From NCBI GenBank assembly GCA_910592005.1, contig CAJVPP010000190.1, positions 1-41,480 of the forward strand: a stretch of DNA of 41,480 nucleotides. Direction: 5' to 3'. Numbering within the stretch: position 1 is the stretch's first letter; every line of letters begins with the position of its first letter. This DNA is from Funneliformis mosseae. Lineage: Eukaryota > Glomeromycota > Glomeromycetes > Glomerales > Glomeraceae. Position numbers and translations under genes: made by a program. A model generated the notes under the pieces. The model saw nothing but the letters and a program-made list of their open reading frames with translations, ran no database searches and had not been told where the DNA came from. Positions 11,356 through 21,864 of the stretch are shown here, piece after piece.

Positions 11356-13578
11356 TTATTGTGATAGAAAAAGAGAAAAATCTTTAAGAATTCTTGAATT
11401 TTGTTCTTTAGCTTTTCCTTTGAATTGTCTATGGCTGATAGAATGTATTATTCTTTTATAGTTCATCAAATAAGTAAGAGTTAGAATGTATTTATTGCAT
11501 ATAGAATAACAAAGACGTGAATAGGTTGTTTGGTCAAGAGATAGATAATACAAATCATATCATGAATTTTTAAGAGATCGTAATATTTGAAAAGATGTAT
11601 AAGATTGGTAAAATGTCTATCTTTAGCTTTTATAACTGGAGGCAAAAAACCATTATTCAAAAGAAGAAAATCTATGATTTCTTTTGCACAAGAAGGTCTA
11701 TAATAGCTTATATTTGTGCAATGTTTAATGTCAAGGGAATATTGACATAAGTTGCAATATTTTTCAATTATGATCACAGCACAAAACATTCTGACAAGTC
11801 ATTTCCTTTTTCTTATTTCTTTTTTTGTTGTTTTTGTTCTACTTTTTCTTTATTTATACCTTCAAATTCTAGATTTCTGAATAGATTAGCAAACTCTTCA
11901 ACATATTGTATATTGACACTTCTTCCAAAAATTAAATCTTAATACTAGATATCGCAAAATAATTCTCTAGCATAATGAAAATTTCAAAGAGCCAACTCTG
12001 AATCAATAACTTTACCTTATATATTTAGATATGATTCAAAGTAATTAATTGATAGTGTGATACCTGCTAATTTTCCAAAAAGTGTTGCTATGCTCCTTTC
12101 TATTGGATTATACTTGGACTGTCCTTAGGCATGTATTCATACAGTCAAATAATTTAAATTGAAATTCTGAAAAAATTGACAGTATATTTTAATGTTTTTT
12201 AGATATTTCAGATTCTCGTCTGGTCCTCCATCTACCAATAACATTCAGATAGGTCGAGTTTTTCCATTGGTTTTCAACACATTATCATGTTAAAGATCTA
12301 GGATAAGACTTTCAAGATCTTGTATGTGTGTGAGTAAAAACATACCAAAGGACTATTGATAGTGTACAAAAATAGTAAGTTATCCTGTTCGTAACCCATC
12401 ATTTAACTCATTTGGTTTGATCATAAGATAAACTGATAGAACTAACTTTTACCTATATACTTTTTAGAGAAAAATCATGGTCAGCCATACTAATGGGCTT
12501 ATGAATTGACTGTAATGTGCGAAATGTCTAACCTACAGTATATACTCCAAGTCCTATCTTCGCCTTATCATCTTAAGAAATAATAATAAAATTATCAGCA
12601 AAGATAGTGGCAAATTGTCTTGCGCATTTAACAGATGCAAAATAATAGTAATCATCAGAATAGTCCTGTATTTTATTATGTGTAATTCTAACTATTGCAA
12701 CCTATGCTGGATGGTGATGTGCTCTTACGGCAATAGAATTGAATTGATGAGACAGCAGATAATTGTTTAATGTTGTTTTCATCATATAAACATTATAATT
12801 CTCTTTAAGATTTTTATGCAAATTTTTAATGATTTTCACCTTAACTACTTCTTTTCATCATTTTTTGTCAGCTACTCCAAATTTGATCAAATTGTAAATA
12901 TGATTATGTAAATTCAGATATTCAAAAAGAAGTAAAAGATAGCCAAGTTTATTATATAATATTATCTTCTTATTTTCAATAAGTGATTTTCTTATTTTTC
13001 TTTGCATTTTTGAGTATAATTAGCATTTCTTTTTAACTTAATAATTCTTTCTCTATTAGATTTTATTTCAGCTCGAAGACTCTCAATTTTTAAATACATA
13101 TCATATCAAAATTAAGAATCTATTGTGATGTTGTAGATCTGCTTAAATTCAACAAGCTTTTTTTCAGTTGTTAATATTTCATTTGCTGCCCTTCTTTGTA
13201 CTGATGTATTGATGGAGATATTTGATACAGGATCGACTGAGCGAATTGTAGATAGAATAGAAAGAGAAGGGATCGAAGTTTCTTTAAGCACAGAACACTT
13301 TAGTTTTATTGTTGATATATTATATAGATTATATAGTGTAGTTAGATAATCTCTAATAATATTTTCGATTTTCGTCTTATTCTTATTTTTGATTTTGCTC
13401 CATTCTTTTGCTACTGCATCACAAACTTTAATACAGTTAGGGGTACTATTTCCTGTTTTACTTATAATACTATATACAGTATATAAGCATTGGTGAATTC
13501 TTAGTATTTATTTATTAGTAAATTATATACTAGTTTCTTATTAAATTTGGAACTAACAAAGAAGATTTGATTGTTCAT
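11356..13578 (-). pseudogene. Decayed DDE transposase with C-terminal zinc finger
   Basis: The relic starts with ATG at 13578 (MNNQIFFVSSKFNKK). Key blocks are DDKAKIGLG followed by YTVGRTFRTLQSIHKP (about 12500-12560), LLVDGGPDEN (about 12215-12245), YNPIERSIATLFGKLAGITL (about 12060-12115), NNGFLPPVIKAKDRHF (about 11610-11665) and a terminal C-x2-C zinc-finger-like segment near 11500. The acidic residues in DDKAK, VDGGPDE and NPIERS are in the order and spacing of a DDE triad; calling them catalytic is an inference. I recognise this arrangement as a transposase-like family frequent in Rhizophagus but cannot place it in a named superfamily. Many stops and frameshifts are present, although the last 100 codons (11481-11789) remain open. 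Confidence 0.6.
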
Positions 13579-14039
13579 TTTTGCACTGAAAATAAAATTA
13601 TTGACGCGTTTATTTATAAAAAAAGTTTTTATAATCAAAATATGAATGGAATGCGTTATGAAACTTTATAGCAATCTGAATTTCTTTTTTGTAGCGAAAT
13701 ATTTCTTCTCTGCAGCAATTCAAATTTCTTTTTTTGTAGCGAGAGAATGCAAAATTATTCCTTTCGCAGTAATACGCAATAAGATATGATCACTATAAAG
13801 AGATGATCAACATTATATTTTTTCTTTAAATTGGGATTTTGAATACTTGAAATCTTTAAATATATATTTTTTTGAATGTAAAATAGACTATTATATAATA
13901 AACTTTCTATTTTATTATTTTACTTATCATTTTTAATCATTTTAAAACTGATATAATATACTGATATATAAATTCTATAAAAGGAAATTAATCAACATGC
14001 ACGTGATCAGAAATCTTACCTGGGGTCTCTAATAAAATG

Positions 14040-14062
14040 ATATTAGGTAATATATGTCATTG
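14040..14062 (-). repeat. Right terminal inverted repeat of the 2.9-kb DDE element
   Basis: This block is the inverted partner of 11141-11163, identical over all 23 bases. It lies 145 bases upstream of the RAD51B-like start codon. Confidence 0.8.
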
Positions 14063-14178
14063 CCCTTATAGATTTAACTAGAAATCATTTTTTACTTAAT
14101 AAAGGAATATATTAGAATAATAATTCGCACCAAATCATCATGTCGATCAACCAATGAAATCAAACTTGGTCTAACTTA

Positions 14179-14194
14179 ACGCGACGCGCCAAAA
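14179..14194 (+). promoter_or_regulatory. MCB/E2F-like composite element before RAD51B
   Basis: The sequence ACGCGACGCGCCAAAA contains ACGCGA/ACGCGC, similar to the MluI cell-cycle box core, and on the other strand TTTGGCGC, a perfect match to the E2F consensus TTTSGCGC. It ends 12 bases before the ATG. GC-rich sequence is rare in this AT-rich window. Function is inferred from motif and position only. Confidence 0.5.
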
Positions 14195-14206
14195 GATTCA
14201 AAAAGA

Positions 14207-15839
14207 ATGTCTTCAACACGAAAATTGACTCGTCTAAATCCTAAGTTAGGAAAGAAAACAATTTATAAGCTCAATTGTTTTCCACGTACACCAGTTAGTA
14301 CAACGAAGGAATTATTCAGTCGCACCGAACTTGAGTTGGTAGAATGTTGTAATTTTAAAGTTGAAACCGTAAGAAATCTTCAAATACGAGCTGCCAGATG
14401 GATTACACCAGAATTCGTATCTGTATGTATATCAATCTTTAATAATATAATTTTCAAATTGTTAAAATTATTTAATATTGTCAAATGTTAACAGGTGATG
14501 GATATGATCATGGAAAATACTTCACCATTCTTGGCAACTTCATTAAAAGGTTTAGATGAGGCTTTAGGTGGTGGAATACCATTCTCTTCCGTTACTGAGT
14601 TCGTTGGACCAACTAGGTCCGGTAAAACACAGTTATGTTTGACACTTTCAGTATTGGCGACATTACCAGAAACTATGGGCGGACTTGGTGGTGGGGTGTG
14701 TTATATCGATACTGAACGAAGTTTTAACGCGGACAGGTAAAAGGAAAAGGCACGCAACAAGTCAGATTCCTTTTTTTTTTTTGTTCTGATTCGACTTTGT
14801 TATAATTTAGGCTTATAACTATAGCTGAGAATCGATTTCCTCAATACTTTGATAAAGATGAACAAGGTCAAGCCAATCTTGATAAAATGGCATTGTCCAT
14901 TCATAAGATGGATATTGCGTCTTCAAAAGATTTGATAAAAAGGTAAAAAAGAAGAAATTTTCAAAAAGAAAAAATATTTAAAGATTTTAAACTTCATAAC
15001 TAAAACTTACTTCCCTTTTTAGATTGGATGAACTTCAAGAATTCATAATTGAAAATGATGTTAAATTATTAATAGTAGATTCGATTGGATCACTTGTTAG
15101 AAAAGAATATCAGAATCCCGTAAAGCAATATGGATGGGGAGGGCCTTTGGTGGAAAGAAATGACGTTTTACTTCAACAGGCATCCAAACTGAAGAATTTA
15201 TTATTTCCTTAAAATTTCGATTCGTTTTTATTTTTATTTTTTAACGCAAGTTATGTTTAACACGTAAATTTTTTTTTTTTTTATAGATATTTGGCCGAAT
15301 CATTTCATATACCTATAGTAGTAACAAATCAAGTGATCACTAGGAATCAAAGTGAAACCGTATTACCAAAAGAATGTTCTCGTCCGATCAAAAAGTCGCG
15401 CGAAGGAGGTATTTTCAATCTTAAAATTTTTAAGGAAAATATTTAATTATAAATTAATTTTTTTTAAATTGAAGGTCCAGAAATTACTGCAGCATTAGGA
15501 AATACTTGGGCACATTCTGTTACTACACGTATAATGTTGAATACATTTCATATTAGAAATTTATCAAATATGAACTTTACAACATTGAATAATTTATTTC
15601 CGGCAAATTTGCAAGAATTAACTATTGTAAAATCTCCTATTGCTGCAAATATTACAATTTATTATACTATTGAGAACGAAGGAATCGTGGAATTCATTTC
15701 GTCAAAAAGCACAGAAGATAACCAAAAAGTTGGCATTATGGAGGAAATTGATATATGTGACGCAGAGCAAAGTAAACTATCGAGTAAAAAGAAAAAATCT
15801 GACGTTGCTGAATGGTTTATATCAAAATTGTGGGCATAA
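14207..15839 (+). CDS. RAD51B: RAD51B-like recombinase paralog
   Basis: This gene encodes a RecA/RAD51-type ATPase expected to act in the nucleus in homologous recombination repair, supporting RAD51 filament formation. Exons are 14207-14422, 14495-14736, 14811-14942, 15023-15193, 15287-15408 and 15475-15839, giving 415 residues. Residues 1-72 form the N-terminal helix-hairpin-helix-like part. Walker A is GPTRSGKT at 110-117 and Walker B is LLIVD at 212-216. The blocks LATLPETMGGLGG, YIDTERSFNADRL and AALGNTWAHSV fit RAD51B better than RAD51, DMC1 or XRCC3. Intron 4 (15194-15286) has GA instead of GT at its donor; the Lys-Tyr-Leu-Ala-Glu junction is otherwise exactly as the family requires. 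Without splicing, translation would stop after LLFP. The tail is Lys-rich (about residues 390-405). Confidence 0.88.
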
Positions 15840-15978
15840 TCTTTGCGGTTGCTAGGTTCATAAAACGTAATTATAATAATAATAAAATAAAAAAAAAAAA
15901 TAAAAAAAAAAAGAATGGTTGCAACCATTTTTGCAACCATTTTCTTCGAGATAAAAAGCAAAGCTATGCTTTTATAAC

Positions 15979-16533
15979 TTATTCTCTTCCTAACTTCTTT
16001 AACCTGTCCGTGGCAATACTCATCATATCCGACAAACCTCTTTTTAATTCTTCTTCAATATTTCCTTTTGTTATTGCGTCTTGTAAAATAGGAATAAATT
16101 CTCTTCTTGATTTACCATTAACAAAAATGACAAAACGGAAGCCAAACTTTTCTTCATATTTATTATTTAATTCTTTTAATATTGTATCAATAATTTCATC
16201 TTCATCTAAAGAACTTGATTTATTTTGATTTGAATTATAATTTGTTGAAGACTTGAGATAACCTTGTTCTTTTAAAGAAAATGAAGAAAGGTTATTTTTG
16301 TTTTCACCTAAACGTGGATGAGCATTAATTATTTCTAATTTTTGAGAGATTGGTAATTCAGTATTTTGAATAAATTTTGTTGCCGAGGAAATTAACGAAT
16401 TATAAGATGTGTATGGACGAGAAGAATATAATGAATTTGCCAATGGTGGAGCTGATTCGAATAACACGTTTATTGAACTAATAAATTCATCATATGAAGA
16501 TTCATTTAATTCGGAGATTGGTGGTAAATTCAT
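15979..16533 (-). CDS. URAD: 2-oxo-4-hydroxy-4-carboxy-5-ureidoimidazoline decarboxylase
   Basis: A single-exon gene of 184 residues encodes OHCU decarboxylase, the third step of urate breakdown after urate oxidase and HIU hydrolase, yielding S-allantoin; the enzyme is usually peroxisomal or cytosolic. The diagnostic AHPRLG lies at 71-76 with the catalytic His at 72, SLKEQ at 86-90 with the conserved Glu, and FGFRFVI at 130-136, where most relatives have FGFPFVI. Length matches the family. The segment at about 95-115 is a Ser/Asn-rich insertion. A C-terminal peroxisomal SKL-type signal is absent (the protein ends KLGRE). The gene converges on RAD51B (140 bases between stops) and is divergent from DBP7, sharing a short promoter full of A and T runs. 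Confidence 0.9.
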   Translation of the reverse strand: MNLPPISELNESSYDEFISSINVLFESAPPLANSLYSSRPYTSYNSLISSATKFIQNTELPISQKLEIINAHPRLGENKNNLSSFSLKEQGYLKSSTNYNSNQNKSSSLDEDEIIDTILKELNNKYEEKFGFRFVIFVNGKSRREFIPILQDAITKGNIEEELKRGLSDMMSIATDRLKKLGRE

Positions 16534-16708
16534 TTCTTTGGTTAAGGTTTAAAAAAAAAAAATAATTCAGAGAAGTTATTTTATCTTGTGACAATTCTGC
16601 ATGCTGATCAATGTTGTTGATTACGTAATTTTTGTTTTTTTTTTTATAAAAAAAAAAACCGAATTTTTTTTTTTTCTTTTTTAAAAAAAAAAAAGAAAAA
16701 AAAAATTG
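16534..16708. promoter_or_regulatory. Short divergent promoter with A/T runs (URAD and DBP7)
   Basis: Only 175 bases separate the two divergent start codons. The half next to DBP7 is almost pure T runs followed by A runs, ending in an A-rich leader immediately before ATG 16709. A/T tracts of this kind tend to exclude nucleosomes; that role here is an inference. Confidence 0.4.
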
Positions 16709-19136
16709 ATGGATGAATCAAATAATTTAATATTAAATTTTATCACGGATGATGTTCCTATTGATGAAAGTCCTAGTTTAAGATCAAAATTAAAACATAT
16801 CGGGGGAAGTTGGAAAAATAAAAAGAAAGTTCGAAAGTTAATAAAAAAGAATTCGCAAGTCCATTCTCAAAATAGTTCAATTGATAGATCACAAAGGACA
16901 AACAACACCGAAAATCAAGATGAATCAATTCGGGAAAATAATTCAGTTCCAGGAAATTTCATAAATTTTCACAATATTAACGTAGATACTGGAAATCATC
17001 TTAATTCTCAAAAAAGTACATATTCTCGAGATAATTCAAATACTCAAAAGAAATTAAATAGCAAAACTCAAATCATCTCATCAATCTTCAGTTATAATCC
17101 CGAAATCCCAAAGATTACGGATGATGATGATGATGATAATGTATCACCAACTCGAAGGTCAACTACAGATCATGAACCGAGTAATGGACCAATAAATGAT
17201 ACTTATTCGTTTAAAAGTATGGGTTTAAATAGCGATTTGGTTGAAAATATTAAAAATAAATTGGGAGTTGAGAAACCAACGAATATTCAACGTAGAGCGA
17301 TTCCCATCTTAATGTCTTCCATAAGCAATAACGAAAGCAAAGAAGAAAATTTTGATGTTGTAGTCCAAGCTGAGACAGGATCTGGCAAAACTCTGACATA
17401 TTTATTTCCAATAATACATCAATTAATAAGCATTACGGCTGATATTCAGGATAATAAAATACTTTCACGTTCAATTGGAACTTTAGCAATTATATTGACT
17501 CCAACACGTGAATTAGCGATTCAAATCTTATCAGTATTAGAGGCTTTAATTAATATTCCATCTTCAAAGCAACATCATTTAGCTCATTGGATCGTTGCTG
17601 GTAGCGTCATTGGTGGCGAAAAGAGACAATCCGAAAAAGCTAGATTACGTAAAGGGATAAATATTTTGGTTTGTACTCCTGGTAGACTGTTGGATCATTT
17701 AAAAAACACGAAATCTTTTTTGGTGGAAAATTTATGCTGGTTAATACTTGATGAAGCTGATCGTCTTTTAGAATTGGGATTTGAAGAAACTCTACAATCA
17801 ATACTAAAAATTTTAGAAGAAAAAAAGAATGGTTCTCAGCCTTTCCCCTCTACTAAATTTTGGCCAAATAGAAGACAAACAGTTCTTTGCTCAGCTACTT
17901 TAAAGGATGAAGTTAAGCGATTGGCGGGATATGCTTTATCCAATCCCATTTTCATCGGAGGAAAGAATGAAGAAATTTCTCCTTTAGGAGAGAAGAAGGA
18001 TGAGAAGAGTCCAAAAGAAACAAAGTTCAGCACACCTAATCAATTGAAACAAACTTATGTCATAACACCAGCAAAATTACGTTTGGTTACTTTAACGGCA
18101 ATTCTAAAATCCATTTTCAATGTCAAACGAACAGAAAGTTTCATGAATCACAAAATTATAGTTTTTATGTCAAGTTGTGATTCGGTAGATTTTCACTTTG
18201 ATCTGTTTACTAAAGCCGGAAAGATTAGCGAAGAATTAACAGAAGATGATGATCAATCGATTTCTACCATTGCAGTCATTCCTGGGGCGAAAATATTTCG
18301 ATTACACGGTGACTTATCGCAAAATGTTCGTACAAAAACATTTAATGAGTTCAATCAGACAGATTCTGGCATATTATTTTGCACGGATGTTGCTGCAAGA
18401 GGTCTCGACCTTCCAGACGTCGCAAAGATCATCCAATATGACCCACCAACGGATTTAAAAGATTACGTTCACAGAGTTGGTAGAACTGCAAGGTTAGGTA
18501 AAGAAGGTGAAGCTATATTATTTTTACTTCCAAGTGAAATTGAATATATTCATGTTCTAAGGTCACAAGAAATTTATGCTGAACCTGTTCAAGTTGAAAC
18601 GTTATTAGAAACTCTGACAGTTTCAGAGAAGAGAAACAAGGAGGGGTATGAAAAAATCGCAGCCGACCTTCAATTACAATTCGAAAGATACGTTCTTTCA
18701 AATTCCGAGGTGAGCCTTGACAAAACATAATTTCTTTTATTTATATATATACGTGTCATTAACAAAAGGATTGATTATTTTTCAGTGCATCACATTAGCT
18801 CAAAAAGCATATTCATCACACATCCGCTCATACGCGACGCATACAACCTCGGAAAAACGGATTTTTCATGTGAAGAAATTGCATTTAGGTCATGTAGCAA
18901 AAAGTTTTGGCCTACGAGAAACGCCATCAAATATCAAGAATGAAGTGGTCTCCCCTTCGAATAAATTTGACGATAGGAAGAATGTTTATAAAAAGAAAAA
19001 TATCCCCAATAAAGAAGGAAAGTGCAATCAAAGGAATATTAAAAAAAGAAATTTTGAAATAATGAACGAGTTTTCGATTGGAAATTATGAAAGTATGATA
19101 AGACCAATTACAAGAAGAAAACGAAAAAGAAAATAA
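16709..19136 (+). CDS. DBP7: ATP-dependent RNA helicase DBP7/DDX31
   Basis: This is a DEAD-box RNA helicase of the DBP7/DDX31 branch, a nucleolar enzyme needed for 60S ribosomal subunit assembly. Exons are 16709-18709 and 18786-19136 (GT-AG intron), giving 783 residues. The N-terminus (1-165) is low-complexity and has a basic patch [14 protein letters not shown] at 34-47. Core motifs in order: Q motif [14 protein letters not shown] (188-201), AETGSGKT (221-228), PTRELAIQ (265-272), TPGRLLDHL (323-331), DEAD (348-351), SAT (395-397), [11 protein letters not shown] and [10 protein letters not shown]. The long spacing and the lysine/arginine-rich tail after the intron (ending RRKRKRK) fit DBP7. 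The ATG at 16709 is the first in frame. It is followed by the TPP1-like gene on the same strand after about 1 kb. Confidence 0.93.
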
Positions 19137-19139
19137 TAG

Positions 19140-20180
19140 TAATAAAAAAAAATTTTTTTTTTTAATCTGTCCGAACAAAAAAAAAAAAAAGATTTAGATG
19201 TTTTCAAAAATGGAATTTGCTTGACAACATGACAGGTTTTTTTTTTTTCTTTTTTTTTTTTTTTTCGCAGATCTATAAATGTGAAACGTGTAATAAAAAT
19301 ACCACTTATAGTATACAATACTTCCTTGGGAAGTTCAGTTTGTGATTCTTGAGAAAATTCTGAAATCAATTAAGACTTTTATGGTATCAAGTCCATTCAT
19401 CTGTTTGTTAAATGAAAGAAATCAAACTAGTTTTGACATGATTTGTTTACGTGATATTTGATGCACCCCAAATAAATAATTTCCTTGATAAGTAAGATAA
19501 ACAATAACTTTTGAGTCAAAGTTAATTTAAACACACATTAAAGGTATATGTAAAAAACCCCAAACCTGAAATAATGTCACGCGATTAAAATTACCAAATG
19601 GCGGTATTATTTATGTAAGCTTATAAATTGGAATTGATGGATGATAACTGAGCTTCATCCTTCAACCTAATTTAAAATATCCACACGAAAATTCAAGGTG
19701 ATGGACTTCGATCCTTTCGTAATGTATAAATTTTTTTCATAAATGATTTTTTTAAAATAACTCTAGTAAATTACAAAAGAAGCCTCGATAAAAAGTTTAG
19801 TTAACCAAGGACGATCGAACGGATGTAGGGTTAGGGCTAATGATCATGTAATATTTCTACAAACGAAAGGGATGAAAATTAGCATTTTCCCGAAATAAAC
19901 AATTCATTTGTCGGATGAAAAGTTTGTATTTAGGGGTGAAGTATTGTATAAAAAGGATTTTATCTTCATATGATAGTAATTTGAATTTCACTTTCAAAGT
20001 GAAAACTTTTTTCGTGCCATACCTTTTTCGCGTCTTTTTTTTTTTTTTTTTTTTAATTTTTCACACTTTTTTTTTTATCCTTTTTTATTATTATTATTCC
20101 TTTATACATTTATCTCCTTTTATCGAAAATTTCCTTTTATTCCTTCGACTTTGATACTTCATCCTCGATATTTAATCATA
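19140..20180 (+). promoter_or_regulatory. Intergenic region and TPP1-like promoter
   Basis: No gene is visible in this 1-kb gap. It contains T runs (for example 19230-19265 and 20035-20054), an 11-base TAGGGTTAGGG at 19826-19836 that matches almost two telomere repeats, and, on the minus strand, CACGAAAA at 20007-20014 and CGCGAAAA at 20025-20032, both matching the SBF/SCB G1/S-box consensus. The latter lie 150-175 bases before the ATG. Regulatory roles are inferred. Confidence 0.4.
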
Positions 20181-20539
20181 ATGGAACGATTTTTCTTAGT
20201 TAAGCCTTGGATAAAGAAAAAAGTGTTATGTTACCTATTAAATGAAGAATATAATAAAACGCCAGTTAGGGCACAAGTTTTACGGGTAAGTTGATTTTTT
20301 TATATCTTTTATCTGATGCAAACAATTTTAGAAACACATCATTAGCTATCAGACAAATATTTGACTTTTTTATTTGAACCGGGGGATTTTTTTTTGTCGG
20401 TCACGTCATACCGTCTAGTTTACTAATTCTCAAGAAGAATTAGAACCAAATGAATTAGTGTCAGCAGAAATTCACGACAACCAACATTTTATTAAATGTC
20501 TTTTTACGAACGAAAGCGTTCTTGACTTCGAATGGTTTG

Positions 20540-20572
<33 letters not shown>

Positions 20573-21086
20573 CGATGGTAGTCCCATTTTATCGTCATTT
20601 TTTTTTTTGTATATATATTAAAGTTTTGATTACCAAATTCTTTATTTATCTAAATTAAGAAAAAAGAATTGATTGCTGAATTTTCTTCTTGCAGAAAAAA
20701 AAACAAGTTTTTTTGAAACCACGAGAATTTTAACCTTAATTATAAAACTAATATTTTTTTTTTTATTTTTTATTTACGACGCGTCCGGTTAAAAAATTAT
20801 CATTATAGGAAAAATTTTATGGAAATTAATGGTATAAAGCGAGCGTTTATCATAATAAAGGATTACACAATTTCATGCGAAATTGATCCTAAAAATAATA
20901 AAACCGAGTGTTTCCTAATGATAAAATATTTTACTTGCAGTAAAAATATTCCTGAAGAAACAGAAGGAAAATCCTTTTTACATATTTGTGAAGAGATGGA
21001 AGTTAAAGAGTCCCTTCAAGCTCAAGTTGTTAAAGATAAAAAACAAAGTCCCCTTGACCATCCTGGTTGGAACGTAATATTTAATT

Positions 21087-21121
<35 letters not shown>

Positions 21122-21864
21122 TACAGTATATATATATTATATATATATACCAAAAGAATTGAAAAACAAAAAAAAAAAAACGAATAAAAAATGAAATTTT
21201 ATGTAGGATTTTGGGACCATGTTTTATAGTAATTCGGTTGACATTCATATTATTCCACCGGATCAGTTAAGAACCATGAGAAATATCCCGGGTAATTAAA
21301 ACAATACGTTTTTTAAACTTTTCAATCTTTCCTTTTCATTTCTCACGTTTAATAAATTTTAACTAGGGTGGAATTTTTTACCGAGAAATAATAATGGTTT
21401 GTATATATTTTAGCACGAATATATATTTTACATAAAATTAATATTGCATTTTGATCGGTACCAAAAAAAGACGAAGATATATCTAGTAGTAGTGAAGAAT
21501 ACGAAACCGAATCGTCCGCATCTACGGAGTGGAACCCCGGTTCTCCAGAATGTATGTTTATTTTATCTTATCTGAATATCTAATCAATTAATTAAATATT
21601 AAATACTTTTTGTTAGCATCACGATATGACTCGGATGGGAAAATTAGCCTTAACGATGAAGATTTCGCCATTATAATTAAAGGAAATTATTTAAATTCTA
21701 AGCGGTCAAGTGCTGAAGAAGAGGAAAATGAAAATAATCGAGCGGACACTGTGAAATATGAGGAAGCTCATTCCACACAAAATAAAAGAAAGAACCTTGA
21801 AAAGGATCCTGATGATAGTGTACCTATAAAGAAACAAAAAAAATTCTATGACTTCTTTCTGTAG
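20181..21864 (+). CDS. TPP1/Tpz1-like shelterin OB-fold protein
   Basis: The spliced gene (20181-20285, 20419-20534, 20809-21073, 21207-21291, 21367-21396, 21471-21551, 21617-21864) encodes 309 residues in one frame. The N-terminus aligns by eye with the OB fold of TPP1 (ACD): LVKPWIKKKVL at the start, then AQVLR, HDNQHFIKCLFTNES (about 53-67), INGIKRAFIIIKD, and TECFLMIKYFTC followed by a helix SFLHICEEMEVKESL. TPP1 binds POT1, protects telomere ends and recruits telomerase. The second half is acidic and Ser-rich and could hold partner-binding segments. The last residues QKKFYDFF (301-308) resemble a PCNA-interacting PIP box. Introns 2 and 3 carry long T-then-A runs. An unrelated OB-fold or Est3-type protein is the main alternative. 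Confidence 0.72.

Larger units (their letters stand above)
11141..14062 (-). mobile_element. 2.9-kb DDE transposon with perfect 23-bp terminal inverted repeats
   Basis: Bases 11141-11163 (beginning CAATGACATATATTACCTAA) are an exact inverted copy of 14040-14062. Between them lies a single degenerate transposase gene on the minus strand (13578 to about 11356), so the repeats are credible element ends. I do not find a convincing target-site duplication immediately outside, so the true ends could lie a few bases further out. The remainder is AT-rich flank, including 13580-14039, in which I see no other gene. The right end stops about 145 bases before the RAD51B start codon. Confidence 0.7.

Noticed and set aside
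15150..15193. Alternative canonical donors for RAD51B intron 4 (GT near 15163, GC after CAACAG).
   Set aside because: Both put the next exon out of frame or remove the conserved SKLKYLAE segment.
15662..16228. Open frames opposite RAD51B exon 6 and URAD.
   Set aside because: They are antisense shadows of conserved genes and consist of Phe/Ile/Lys runs.
16706..16708. TTG at 16706 as start of DBP7.
   Set aside because: The ATG at 16709 is adjacent and in frame; a TTG start is not expected in a fungal nuclear gene.
19915..20154. Open frame upstream of the TPP1-like gene.
   Set aside because: It is Phe-rich because of T runs and covers the likely promoter; no conserved features.
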